Source: Candidatus Poseidoniaceae archaeon (GTDB lineage Archaea > Thermoplasmatota > Poseidoniia > Poseidoniales > Poseidoniaceae). From it: a stretch of 31,843 nucleotides of DNA. Made by a program: the position numbers and the translations under genes. Below, one piece after another: positions 24,387 through 31,843 of this stretch (its first letter is position 1; every line of letters starts with the position of its first letter). The DNA lies in the NCBI GenBank assembly GCA_022451835.1, contig JAKUNX010000002.1:1-31843 (forward strand). Direction: 5' to 3'. The notes under the pieces are model-generated. The model saw only the letters and a list, made by a program, of their open reading frames with translations. It ran no database searches and had not been told where the DNA came from.

Positions 24387-26762
24387 ATGCGAAGCATGAG
24401 TAATAGAATTCAAGTCTTGGTAATTTTATCAATTCTGTTGTGCTCAACCAGCATGAATGCTGTAGCTAGGAGTGTTCACTCAACTAATGAAGTAGATATT
24501 TTTCCACAAGGTGAAATCTCATCTGATAGTACCTGGTATCTTGATGACAAGATCACTTTTACGCAGGATAATGCTGATTATACAGTATCAATGGTAGAAG
24601 ATAATCGTATCACATTTGAACATTCACGTCCAGCAAATCTGCAACCTGTGAAACTTTGGTCACAAACTTCACCAACGAATTCTCAGAATGTCAATGGCGC
24701 TCCCGATTTGAGTTATACTTACACCAAAGGACCTGTAATTGAAGTGACAGATTTTGACGCAACACCGTATGACCAATATGAAATAATTGCAGTAAATATT
24801 CTGGTAGCATTTCACATACCAGGTGCATTATTGCAAGATCAGGTTAGGTTTTCCATGAATAATGGTGGTGATTATCATGAGTTAGTTACCTATGTGAATA
24901 CTCAAAACCCAATTGATTACATGAATGGAACAACATGGTCTGAAAATATAACCGATAAAGGAGACTGGAGCTGGAGTGATTTGCAAAACTTGATTGTTAC
25001 ATTAGATTATGTATCTCTTGGCACTACTGATGACACACAGTTAGATATCGATGCTGTTGGTTTATCAGTACTTGTTGAGTATCCTTGGTATGGTACAGAA
25101 TGGGCATCAGTAGAATCTACTTCTCAAGGTTTTGAAATGCCAGTATTTCCAATCAATTTTGAATCTGGATATTTTGATAATTTGCAAATTTCTAATTGTG
25201 GTCTTTCTCCAGTAAGCCAAGGAGTAGAAGGAGTTTGGACAAGTGAAATATTAACATCTCAACCAGGTCAAAGTTTTGGTCGAATTCATTTTCAAGTTGA
25301 CAATAGTGGAAATTATTTGATCGAAGTATCAGAATCAATTAATGGAATAGATTTTACAGATTATGTTGCTGTAAGTACTAATGATTTGATAGATAGTGAA
25401 ATCATTAGAGTTAGAGTTAAATCATCAGATACATGCATTTCTTCAATTAATCTAGATTATAATGACCCCACGTTGGTAATAGATGGTAGAGTGTTTGGTT
25501 CGCTAGATGGGCTTGCGACAGATTATTCACGTTGGAAGGTTTTTGTAAATGGTGAAGAAGCCTCTTACCAACTGATAAATCAATTGACCACATTTAGTGT
25601 AAATGTTTCAATCGGTCAATTCTTAGATTCTGGAATCAACGATTTGACAATAAAGTTACAAGCATGGTTTAATTGGGATTCATCCGGTAATCAGAGCACT
25701 ACTCTGCTTGAGATTACTTCAATGGCAGTATCTGGCGGTTTTGAAGTAGAATGGGATGAAGATCCAGTTTGCCAGACTATTGGTCCACAGTACTTTATCG
25801 AAGATGGTTTGGGAATTTTGATACCATTCCTTGATAGATGTGTTGATGATAGAACCAATTCAGAAAATTTGTCAGTATCATTTTCAGTTGCTGATGATTC
25901 ATTGTTGAGCGCGACTGTAGTACAAGATGATATCAAATTGGTTTTGATGCCTGAACAGTTTGGAGTAACAACAGTTACAGTTGATGTTACAGATGAGTCT
26001 GCCAATATGTGGACTGAAACCTTTGTTGTTTATGTTGAAGAAGTTGATGACATGCCGCAAATAGATGAATTTCCATCAATTGTTCCGGTAGAATCTGATG
26101 TTTCAACAACAATCCCATTTTCCTACTTTGATATTGATTCAACAGGCCTTACTGTTACAACTGATAAATCATGGGCGGTTGTTGATTTGTCAACTTCTAC
26201 AATTATAGTATCTCCACCAACCACCTCCTCATCAACACCGATAGTAGTAACAGTTTGTGATCAAACCTCATGCGTAAACCAAACTTTGGTTTTGGAAGTT
26301 CTTACCCTTGCTGAACTTTACATTGAAGATATTGTAGTTGATTCATCAAAGATTTTCGAAGGAGATGTCGTCCCAGTTAGGATCTATGTAAGAAATTCAG
26401 GCAATAGTGAGGCTTCACTAATTTCCGTAAGGTGTCAATCTGGCGATACATTAGTTGGAATAAAGTCAATTGTGATGCTTAAATCTGGAGAACTTGGAGT
26501 AGTGACTTGTGATTGGAAGCAGACAGATTCAGGGACAAAATCTCTAACTGTTGAATTAGACAGGGTTAACGAGATTTTGGAAAGTGATGAGTCAAATAAT
26601 ATTGGTACTATTACAATTGAAGTTTCACAATCTAATTCAGATGATTCATCATCCAATTCTTTAATTTCAACTAGCACATTGTGGATATTCACTTTTGTTA
26701 TTATTGCATTAGTTGTCGTGTTATTTTCAGCATTTGCGCCAGGGAAAATAAAGAAACTGTAA
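24387..26762 (+). CDS. secreted surface protein with CARDB domain and C-terminal membrane anchor
   Basis: A 791-residue protein. The N-terminal signal peptide (about residues 8-28, IQVLVILSILLCSTSMNAVA) leads to a long Ser/Thr/Asp-rich beta-sandwich region. A tandem Ig-like segment runs about 490-640, followed by a CARDB-like domain (about 645-750) with the hallmark VRNSGNSEASLISV and ILESDESNNIGTITIEV. After a Ser/Asn stalk comes a single C-terminal helix (about 760-782) with the short basic tail APGKIKKL. Likely a cell-wall or adhesion protein outside the membrane. The helix plus basic tail is the general form of an archaeosortase target, and an archaeosortase gene lies about 1.2 kb away, but no known sorting tripeptide is seen. 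An alternative ATG nine bases downstream is possible. The upstream gap (24259-24386) shows only AT-rich promoter-like sequence. Confidence 0.85.
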   Translation: MRSMSNRIQVLVILSILLCSTSMNAVARSVHSTNEVDIFPQGEISSDSTWYLDDKITFTQDNADYTVSMVEDNRITFEHSRPANLQPVKLWSQTSPTNSQNVNGAPDLSYTYTKGPVIEVTDFDATPYDQYEIIAVNILVAFHIPGALLQDQVRFSMNNGGDYHELVTYVNTQNPIDYMNGTTWSENITDKGDWSWSDLQNLIVTLDYVSLGTTDDTQLDIDAVGLSVLVEYPWYGTEWASVESTSQGFEMPVFPINFESGYFDNLQISNCGLSPVSQGVEGVWTSEILTSQPGQSFGRIHFQVDNSGNYLIEVSESINGIDFTDYVAVSTNDLIDSEIIRVRVKSSDTCISSINLDYNDPTLVIDGRVFGSLDGLATDYSRWKVFVNGEEASYQLINQLTTFSVNVSIGQFLDSGINDLTIKLQAWFNWDSSGNQSTTLLEITSMAVSGGFEVEWDEDPVCQTIGPQYFIEDGLGILIPFLDRCVDDRTNSENLSVSFSVADDSLLSATVVQDDIKLVLMPEQFGVTTVTVDVTDESANMWTETFVVYVEEVDDMPQIDEFPSIVPVESDVSTTIPFSYFDIDSTGLTVTTDKSWAVVDLSTSTIIVSPPTTSSSTPIVVTVCDQTSCVNQTLVLEVLTLAELYIEDIVVDSSKIFEGDVVPVRIYVRNSGNSEASLISVRCQSGDTLVGIKSIVMLKSGELGVVTCDWKQTDSGTKSLTVELDRVNEILESDESNNIGTITIEVSQSNSDDSSSNSLISTSTLWIFTFVIIALVVVLFSAFAPGKIKKL

Positions 26763-26836
26763 GTTTAATTTTTCAAATATCTATTGTCGGATAATGTCAA
26801 AATGACCCTATAATTTGATATGTGTTATGTAAAAGG

Positions 26837-26848
26837 AAAGTATACTTT
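26837..26848. promoter_or_regulatory. 12-bp palindrome containing a TATA box
   Basis: AAAGTATACTTT is a perfect palindrome with TATA at its centre, in the middle of the 26763-26897 gap. It lies about 50 bases upstream of the short ORF at 26898. If used as a plus-strand TATA box, transcription would begin near 26868, in GGGGGTCGTT. This resembles the TCGT block in the two conserved leaders, and a CAAC/GTTG hairpin (26867-26878) follows it. Confidence 0.35.
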
Positions 26849-26897
26849 GAGACTGTGGGGGTCGTTCAACTAAGGTTGACAAAGTGGATGTGGGGAC

Positions 26898-26963
26898 ATG
26901 TCAGAATTGAAAGTAAGAATAGAAACAGAGGAATATATCTACGAAGAGTATGTTGAAGCTTGA
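26898..26963 (+). CDS. putative 21-residue microprotein
   Basis: A short frame encoding 21 residues (MSELKVRIETEEYIYEEYVE plus a final Ala), too small for ordinary gene finders. Support for it: a TATA-containing palindrome about 50 bases upstream; GTGGGG four to six bases before the ATG; and an end six bases from the convergent cbf5 stop, matching the spacing of every other convergent junction in the window. Without it the 24387-26762 gene and cbf5 would be the only convergent pair with a gap of about 200 bases. The peptide is acidic and aromatic-rich; it matches nothing I recognise. It could instead be part of a small RNA. Confidence 0.4.
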   Translation: MSELKVRIETEEYIYEEYVEA

Positions 26964-26969
26964 CTTAGG

Positions 26970-27929
26970 TCATTTATTCCATTGAGGGGGATATCTCTCC
27001 TGCTCCATTAAGATCATAGCAGGTTTACCTATTTCGCCATTAGTTGTTGAAGATATTTCAGTGAAATCTTTACTCATCTTAACGATACCAACAATTTCAT
27101 TTTTTGAAGTAAATGCTGCTACTTCAAGACCGCTTGACAATTTATCACTAACTTCTATCAATCCTGGTCTAAGCAAAGGCGCACCATGACAGAGAGCACT
27201 TGCTGCACTGTCTTTAACAATAATATATGGTTTATCAAGCAGTAATTTCTCTGTGGGATGGATAATTTTATTCATGGCTGTGGGATTATCACATTCTTTC
27301 CACAACCAAATAGCATCAGCAATTTGTTGTAGAGTAACGCAGTCTGCAAGAGTAAATCTGCCAGAATTTTCTCTTCTAAGTTCTTTTAGATTAACTTTGT
27401 AGCCAAGTAAAAGTCCCATGTCACGAGCAATTGTTCTAATATACGTACCAGCTTCACAAATTATTTTTACAATCGCTTCCTTATCTGCCAATTCAATCAA
27501 TTCAAAGTGATATATTTTCCTTGTTCGAACTTGAACTTTAACTGCAGAAATTTCAGGTGGGACATTGTAAATCCGCCCAGTTAGCTTGTTTATGACTTCA
27601 TTCAATTGTTCAGGATCTGGCTTTTCAGCAAATTTCAAAACCGCAATGTAAGTTTTATCGGTTTTCAAAATTCCTTTGGTCAATTTCATTGATTTGCCAG
27701 CCATCAAGGGTAATACTCCGGTAGCGAATGGGTCGAGAGTCCCACCATGTCCAAGTTTTTCTAATCCAAGTAAATCTCTAACCCAAGAAGCAATTTGATG
27801 GGAAGTGGGACCTGGTGGTTTATCTAAAAGTATGAAACCAGAAGCAAGGCGTTGTTCAATAGTCAAATTTTCAGGGTCTAGTCCGTGACTAGATGACTTT
27901 GATTCTTCCCCTAATCTAACTCTTGCCAT
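26970..27929 (-). CDS. cbf5: Cbf5/TruB-family pseudouridine synthase
   Basis: A 319-residue protein: archaeal catalytic subunit of H/ACA ribonucleoproteins, which also modifies U55 of tRNA. GFILLDKPPGPTSHQIASWV is followed by the catalytic LGHGGTLDPFATGVLPL (Asp66). VPPEISAVKVQVRTRKIYHFELIE matches the Cbf5 version of that segment. The C-terminal PUA domain (about 235-310) includes HGAPLLRPGLIEVSDKL and GEIGKPAMILME. The start ATG directly follows the cmk stop codon; AGGTGG (27937-27942, minus strand) inside cmk provides the ribosome-binding site. The order EMC3-like, cmk, cbf5 is a classic archaeal operon and confirms identity. Confidence 0.94.
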   Translation of the reverse strand: MARVRLGEESKSSSHGLDPENLTIEQRLASGFILLDKPPGPTSHQIASWVRDLLGLEKLGHGGTLDPFATGVLPLMAGKSMKLTKGILKTDKTYIAVLKFAEKPDPEQLNEVINKLTGRIYNVPPEISAVKVQVRTRKIYHFELIELADKEAIVKIICEAGTYIRTIARDMGLLLGYKVNLKELRRENSGRFTLADCVTLQQIADAIWLWKECDNPTAMNKIIHPTEKLLLDKPYIIVKDSAASALCHGAPLLRPGLIEVSDKLSSGLEVAAFTSKNEIVGIVKMSKDFTEISSTTNGEIGKPAMILMEQERYPPQWNK

Positions 27930-28463
27930 CTAATAACCACCTAAAATTGCAATCACTTTTTCCAGTACTTGTTGTGCTGTTATATCTGTTGCATCAATAG
28001 TATGGGTATAAGGGGTCGGGTCATCAGGAATCAAATCGTACATTTTTTGATATCTTTCATTATCTACCATCAGCCTTTTTGCATTGGCTATTTTTGCTTC
28101 TTCAAGTGAAATACCTTCTCTATTAGTGACTCTGTTGGCTCTTTCATCCTCAGAAACGTTTAGCCAAATTCTAATGCAATCTCTTTCCATTTTGTATGCC
28201 CACCATCCTGCTAATCTTGATTCTACAATGTTAATTGAATCATCAGCAATGTGCTGCCTAAGTATATCATCCAATTGTAAATCTACAGATTCATCTTCAG
28301 AACAAATTTGTCCAAATTCTGCCAAACTAACTCCACGTTTTTTTGCTTCATTACGGAAGATTTCTCCCCCATTAATTGAATTCCATCCTAAATTATCTTT
28401 GAGCCCCTCAACGAGTGTTGATGTACCACTTCCAGGATGTCCAGAAATGGTAACTTTATTCAT
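27930..28463 (-). CDS. cmk: archaeal cytidylate kinase
   Basis: A 177-residue P-loop kinase that phosphorylates CMP/dCMP. MNKVTISGHPGSGTSTLVEGL carries the ATP-binding loop; INGGEIFRNEAKKRGVSLAEFG is the CMP-binding part. VESRLAGWWAY and IWLNVSEDERANRVTNREG (lid region) follow in the usual order. It is shorter than bacterial Cmk, as normal for the archaeal form. The ATG at 28463 is chosen over a frame extended to 28487: GGGTGTGATT directly before it is a good ribosome-binding site, and it lies two bases after the upstream stop. Middle gene of the insertase/cmk/cbf5 operon; ribosomal L14e and L34e genes, which are interleaved here in many other archaea, are absent. Confidence 0.92.
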   Translation of the reverse strand: MNKVTISGHPGSGTSTLVEGLKDNLGWNSINGGEIFRNEAKKRGVSLAEFGQICSEDESVDLQLDDILRQHIADDSINIVESRLAGWWAYKMERDCIRIWLNVSEDERANRVTNREGISLEEAKIANAKRLMVDNERYQKMYDLIPDDPTPYTHTIDATDITAQQVLEKVIAILGGY

Positions 28464-28465
28464 AA

Positions 28466-29392
28466 TCACACCCATTGGTGCCGGCAAACATCACATTTTT
28501 TCTTTCTTGGCCCAGCTTTACTTATCATGTCACTACCACATTCGGGACAAGTAAGGCCATCTACACTAGAATAGGCTTTTGATTTACTTTTAGTATTCTT
28601 AGGAGTCTCGGTCTTTTCAGTATTTTTCGGACTAGCCTTTTTCTTTGATTGAGACTTACTTCTCTGTCTTCTTCTTTGGGCGTTTTTGTCAACAGACTTT
28701 GATTGATTTGCAACTAAATGAAGCAAAGGCTCTTTCAGTTTTTCTCCCGAATTAACTACGGGATGACTTCTGTATCTAAACAACTTAATGTGCCTATCAA
28801 CAACTCTGCCAAAAGGTGCACTCATACAGATGTATGCACAAATCCATGCTGGGAAAAACAAAAACTTGTCAGATAATAGGTTCCATTCAGAGACCCAAGG
28901 AAGAGATACATAATCGACTCTAAAAGTTTCGACAGTCGTAGTCAGCCATGAAAAGACTGCGATAATTATGATCATGGTAAACATCATTGGTTTCATTGCA
29001 CCCATTTGCACTTTCAATTGCTCTGGCATCATTTGTTGTTGCATTATTGTTGCTTTTTCTTGCAATATTGGGTCACGTGAAATTCTTGCATCATTCATCA
29101 TTCTCCTAATCTGGCCTTGACGATGTCCAATGTGAGCCTGTTCAATAGGGTCTAGGAAAAAACTTCTCAATACCGTATTCATCAGCATAGAAAAAGTCCC
29201 GAGTATTAACACAGTCATGATAAAAAATGACTCTTCTGGTAGAACCGGTGACAAAATTGGATCAGCTATTCCACCCATAGTGGACCTAATTCCTGGATTC
29301 ATGATGAGTAAAGTCATCAAAACCATGACCATTAGCATCATCATCATCGAGCCACCAGGCGGCTGAGGTGGTGGAGTGTTACTGTTTGCCAT
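28466..29392 (-). CDS. EMC3/YidC-like membrane insertase (DUF106) with C-terminal zinc ribbon
   Basis: A 308-residue membrane protein with a DUF106 core: Met-rich helix (about 15-31), a second helix (about 55-80), the FFLDPIEQAHIGHRQGQIRRMMNDAR...QEKATIMQQQMMPEQLKVQ coiled-coil segment, and two more helices (about 133-152 and 176-195). The family is related to YidC, Get1 and EMC3 and inserts membrane proteins. The tail is unusual: about 60 mostly basic, disordered residues (Lys/Arg/Ser-rich, 220-275) and then a zinc ribbon, TCPECGSDM...KKKCDVCRHQWV (Cys282, Cys285, Cys300, Cys303). The basic tail resembles the ribosome-binding tail of some Oxa1/YidC proteins. It is first in the operon with cmk and cbf5, as in other archaea. 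Confidence 0.88.
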   Translation of the reverse strand: MANSNTPPPQPPGGSMMMMLMVMVLMTLLIMNPGIRSTMGGIADPILSPVLPEESFFIMTVLILGTFSMLMNTVLRSFFLDPIEQAHIGHRQGQIRRMMNDARISRDPILQEKATIMQQQMMPEQLKVQMGAMKPMMFTMIIIIAVFSWLTTTVETFRVDYVSLPWVSEWNLLSDKFLFFPAWICAYICMSAPFGRVVDRHIKLFRYRSHPVVNSGEKLKEPLLHLVANQSKSVDKNAQRRRQRSKSQSKKKASPKNTEKTETPKNTKSKSKAYSSVDGLTCPECGSDMISKAGPRKKKCDVCRHQWV

Positions 29393-29499
29393 AGTCGCCG
29401 TAATTTAACCAAGGGCATGAAGGTTGGCATTGATTTTTACCTAATCTAATCAATCATCGAGCCGTGATGTTCAAACCATGAACCATCATAGGTAGCCAC

Positions 29500-29922
29500 A
29501 TGCGCCGCAAAGAACCGCTTGAAGTCGACTCTAATTGGAAACATCCACTACCGATGCCAATGCCATTTCAGCCTGTTTGTGTGACTCAGTTAGAGGCGAT
29601 TGAACAAATCTCACTATTACCAAATCAACCAAGAGTATTCATGTGGACAGATGAGGAGAGACATTGTATCAATGGTTGGGAATTTTTGGCCAGTGTTAGA
29701 CAAGGAGTACCTCCACAAGGTATTGAGGCTGAACTAAATGCATGGATGGAACAGTATCCAGATGCTTGGCTTGCAGTAGATCTCAGAGATGGAATAATGC
29801 CGCCATCAACTACTATGCCGATTGAGAAATTTTTGTCTAGTATTCCTAGACAAGTAATCGTAATAGTATCTGGTGATTCTCAAAGCGAGGTTTGGCCAAA
29901 CTGGTCTTTGCCAACAAACTGA
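29500..29922 (+). CDS. hypothetical 140-residue protein
   Basis: Not recognised. It opens with a basic segment (MRRKEPLEVDSNWKHPLPMPMPF), then an alpha/beta body: QLEAIEQISLLPNQPRVFMWTDEERHCINGWEFLASVRQG..., WLAVDLRDG, IEKFLSSIPRQVIVIVSGD. The alternation of strands (RVFMWT, AWLAVDL, VIVIVSG) and helices suggests a small Rossmann-like or receiver-like fold. It has no membrane helix or cysteine pair. It is divergent from the insertase operon, with 107 bases between them, and ends eight bases from the convergent gene at 29931. Confidence 0.62.
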   Translation: MRRKEPLEVDSNWKHPLPMPMPFQPVCVTQLEAIEQISLLPNQPRVFMWTDEERHCINGWEFLASVRQGVPPQGIEAELNAWMEQYPDAWLAVDLRDGIMPPSTTMPIEKFLSSIPRQVIVIVSGDSQSEVWPNWSLPTN

Positions 29923-29930
29923 TTTTTGAT

Positions 29931-31843
29931 TCACAAGTCAGCGAAAGAAAATCCGCAGGTTGCACAAGTGTCAGCATCATCAGCACATGTTGTAGGACAA
30001 ACTGGGCATGCTTTTCCACCCTCAGGTGATTCACTTGCTTCTTCCACGACTTCTTCACTAGCTTCTGCTTCTTCAGCAGCTTCGGCTTCTTCAGCATCAT
30101 CACCGGTAGACTGGTCATTCCATGCCTTAGCAGCATCTTCAAGTTCAGCCTTCTTCAGATATCCATTATCATCAGCATCGAAATTTACTGCATGCTCTAC
30201 AAATGCATCTCTGTGAGCTACATCTATGTTATGAGCATCCATTACTCTTAACAAAACATCTTCTCTCCATGTAACCTTAGGCTTATCTTCAGATTCATCT
30301 GCAGCATCAGTTGTATCATCACTAGAAGATTCTTCTTCAACAGGATCTTCATCAGATATGGTTTCTGGTAAATCATCAGATTCAATTTCATCTCCAAAGT
30401 GTACACCGTGGAATTTATTCAAAATGTCACCATCAACTTCACCATTACCTTTTATTTCAAAGCAAACTTCCAACCTCTCACCCTTTCCTACCATTGGGAC
30501 CATCCAACTTGCTTGGGTTCCGGAGTCAACTTCTTCGGTGGTTATTTCACAATCATCGCGCTTTCCATTAGCACCCTTGATATACCAATCCTTAATTTCA
30601 AAATTAGTTGGAATTACATCATTGATATAGATGTCCTGCAATGCAGTGTCACCATTATTTTCAAACAAAATCAATACTTCGTAGCGACCTTTTCCACCTA
30701 GTGGAATTGCTTGCTTACCAGCGGAGAAATCTCTTCTATTGTGAATAACCTTAATCGATGGAGCATCAGCACAATCTCTACCACATACTGGTCCAAATCT
30801 TTCTGCACTGAATTCTGCTCTTAGCGGAGCAACTACTTTTTCATTCTGAGGAGATGGATCTGGAGAAATCAAATCATAAGTAATTGTGATTTCTTTACCA
30901 GGTTCTAATCCTAGGGGACCTCTTGTTCCGATGGTCATTGTCAATGTATGGCCATCTCCGTCAGGGGATTTATGCTCTTTCTCAAGAGTTATTCCACTGC
31001 TAATTTCTGCTTTGTACTGTTCTGGGTCTAGGTCTTTACCAGCAACACTGATTTTCATAGATTCTAGGTCTGGTGCCTCGAAAAGTCCAGGAATGTCATC
31101 GGTGATTCTCATCAAGTTGATGGTTGCAGAACCACTATTACCCAATGTTATTGAAACACCAACTTTTTGATTTCTGTATGATCTTAATCCAGTTGTTGAG
31201 TAACTCTTCTTGACATCTGCCTCAAGTACATCAAAGGAACTTTCTTGAAGCTTCATTGAACCTTCGGTAGATCTTACTGCATGAGGTAGGATTGTGTAAG
31301 ACAAGTCATAGGTGAAATCTGGCTCAGAAGTTGCTACAACAGTTCTTTCTTCAGATTCCCACTTGCCATTAGGTAGCACATCTTGCTCAACATCATGAAC
31401 ATCAAATAGCAACTCATTGCTACCTTTCATTCTAACCTGTAACTTGACTAGGTCGACAGCGAAAGATGAACGGTTTTCAAATATAGTTTTACAAATCCAG
31501 TTATCTGGTCTTTCATCTTCTCTCACTCTCATGTAAGTAAATCCTCGGCAGAATGCATCTAGTTCTCTAAAGTTCAAGTTAGATAGGGTTGATTCTGCGG
31601 TGTAAGTTGCAGATGCGGAACCTGCTTTGATAGTCTTGGTTCCAGTCACCACAATTCGTCCTTCTATTGCTAGAACCTGCTTTTCGCCAGCGGCTAGAGT
31701 GCCAACACTCCAAGCCAATGTACTTCCTTCAACAGTGGCGTCACCAGTGTTTTCAAAAGATATTTCACATGGAATTGGTCTCCTAACTTCAACGTTATCC
31801 AAACTTTCAGAAGATAAATTCTCATCCTCTATTTCAAGAGCAA
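29931..31843 (-). CDS. beta-sandwich repeat protein with EF-hand and C-terminal zinc ribbon (5' end outside window)
   Basis: The frame stays open through the right edge, so the start is missing; about 637 residues are seen. Several DUF11/CARDB-like beta-sandwich units can be picked out by their FENTGDATVEG, FENRSSFAVDL, LGNSGSATINL and FENNGDTALQD turns, with IPxxFE-type D-xIP endings. An acidic, Ser/Asp-rich linker follows, then a helix and a canonical EF-hand loop (DADDNGYLKKAE, about bases 30148-30183). An Ala/Glu-rich low-complexity stretch comes next. It closes with a zinc ribbon (CPVC...CATCGFSF, about 29937-30000). No membrane helix is present in the visible part. Zinc ribbons are rare on secreted proteins, so the C-terminus may be cytoplasmic; a helix upstream of the window could change this view. 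Function unknown. Confidence 0.82.
   Translation of the reverse strand, partial: ALEIEDENLSSESLDNVEVRRPIPCEISFENTGDATVEGSTLAWSVGTLAAGEKQVLAIEGRIVVTGTKTIKAGSASATYTAESTLSNLNFRELDAFCRGFTYMRVREDERPDNWICKTIFENRSSFAVDLVKLQVRMKGSNELLFDVHDVEQDVLPNGKWESEERTVVATSEPDFTYDLSYTILPHAVRSTEGSMKLQESSFDVLEADVKKSYSTTGLRSYRNQKVGVSITLGNSGSATINLMRITDDIPGLFEAPDLESMKISVAGKDLDPEQYKAEISSGITLEKEHKSPDGDGHTLTMTIGTRGPLGLEPGKEITITYDLISPDPSPQNEKVVAPLRAEFSAERFGPVCGRDCADAPSIKVIHNRRDFSAGKQAIPLGGKGRYEVLILFENNGDTALQDIYINDVIPTNFEIKDWYIKGANGKRDDCEITTEEVDSGTQASWMVPMVGKGERLEVCFEIKGNGEVDGDILNKFHGVHFGDEIESDDLPETISDEDPVEEESSSDDTTDAADESEDKPKVTWREDVLLRVMDAHNIDVAHRDAFVEHAVNFDADDNGYLKKAELEDAAKAWNDQSTGDDAEEAEAAEEAEASEEVVEEASESPEGGKACPVCPTTCADDADTCATCGFSFADL

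Noticed and set aside
29466..29486. Short imperfect hairpin upstream of the 140-residue gene (TTCA/TGAA arms)
   Set aside because: Only about five to seven pairs with a bulge, common by chance in AT-rich sequence, and no positional reason to favour it.
29846..30142. 98-codon minus-strand frame rich in Lys/Leu
   Set aside because: It lies inside the 3' end of the large gene at 29931-31843 in another frame; the low-complexity Ala/Glu codons there keep neighbouring frames open. Its product has no recognisable domain.
1..31843. Mobile elements, CRISPR arrays, integrase attachment sites
   Set aside because: No transposase, integrase, direct-repeat array or tRNA-flanking duplication was found; tRNA-His is intact with no repeated 3' part nearby.

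Overview
The window is an AT-rich stretch of archaeal chromosome, most likely from a marine planktonic euryarchaeon of the Poseidoniales (Marine Group II) or a close relative in the Thermoplasmatota. That placement is an inference from gene content. The archaeal markers are RNA polymerase subunit L, the aEF-1beta gene next to a small zinc-finger gene, Cbf5, archaeal cytidylate kinase, DUF106/EMC3, DUF2240, an archaeosortase, TATA-like promoter elements, and tRNA-His with an encoded G-1. More bacterial-looking genes (GTP cyclohydrolase II, a DEAD-box helicase with a DbpA-type tail, TusA) sit among them, as is usual in this group. I see no IS element, phage gene, CRISPR array or integrase. This is compact core genome with some surface and secretion modules.

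Layout. 1-3.6 kb: the 3' part of a large surface protein with a C-terminal membrane anchor. 3.64-3.94 kb: RNase P RNA. 3.9-7.8 kb (minus): an RND/MMPL-type exporter and a GT2 glycosyltransferase. 7.9-8.2 kb (minus): a small conserved protein. 8.3-11.05 kb (plus): a compact operon of an NAD-dependent sugar epimerase, a membrane-anchored CPYC thioredoxin, a VKOR-type disulfide oxidase and a His-rich exported protein. This looks like a disulfide-forming/metal-handling module outside the membrane. A second secreted thioredoxin-fold protein lies at 11.4-12.4 kb. 12.5-15.8 kb: an information-processing block (FtsJ/RlmE-type methyltransferase, OB-fold protein, zinc-finger protein, aEF-1beta, and on the other strand RpoL and TruD). 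15.9-18.5 kb: a second RND exporter. 18.5-22.2 kb: DUF2240, a HEAT-repeat protein, a 71-residue protein and the DEAD-box helicase. 22.2-24.3 kb: an archaeosortase, TusA and RibA, and tRNA-His. 24.4-26.8 kb: a second anchored surface protein. 26.97-29.4 kb (minus): the archaeal EMC3-like/cmk/cbf5 operon. 29.5 kb to the end: a small unknown protein and the 3' part of a large gene encoding beta-sandwich repeats, an EF-hand and a zinc ribbon.

Two structural themes run through the window. First, every convergent gene pair meets within about nine bases, with no room for separate terminators, provided a 21-codon ORF at 26898-26963 is accepted as a gene. Second, several promoters carry perfect palindromes just downstream of a TATA-like box, and two unrelated genes share a conserved roughly 40-nt leader. 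Many proteins appear to act at or outside the membrane (surface proteins, exporters, disulfide chemistry, sorting enzyme, insertase), so the window reads largely as cell-envelope biogenesis interleaved with RNA modification and translation genes.
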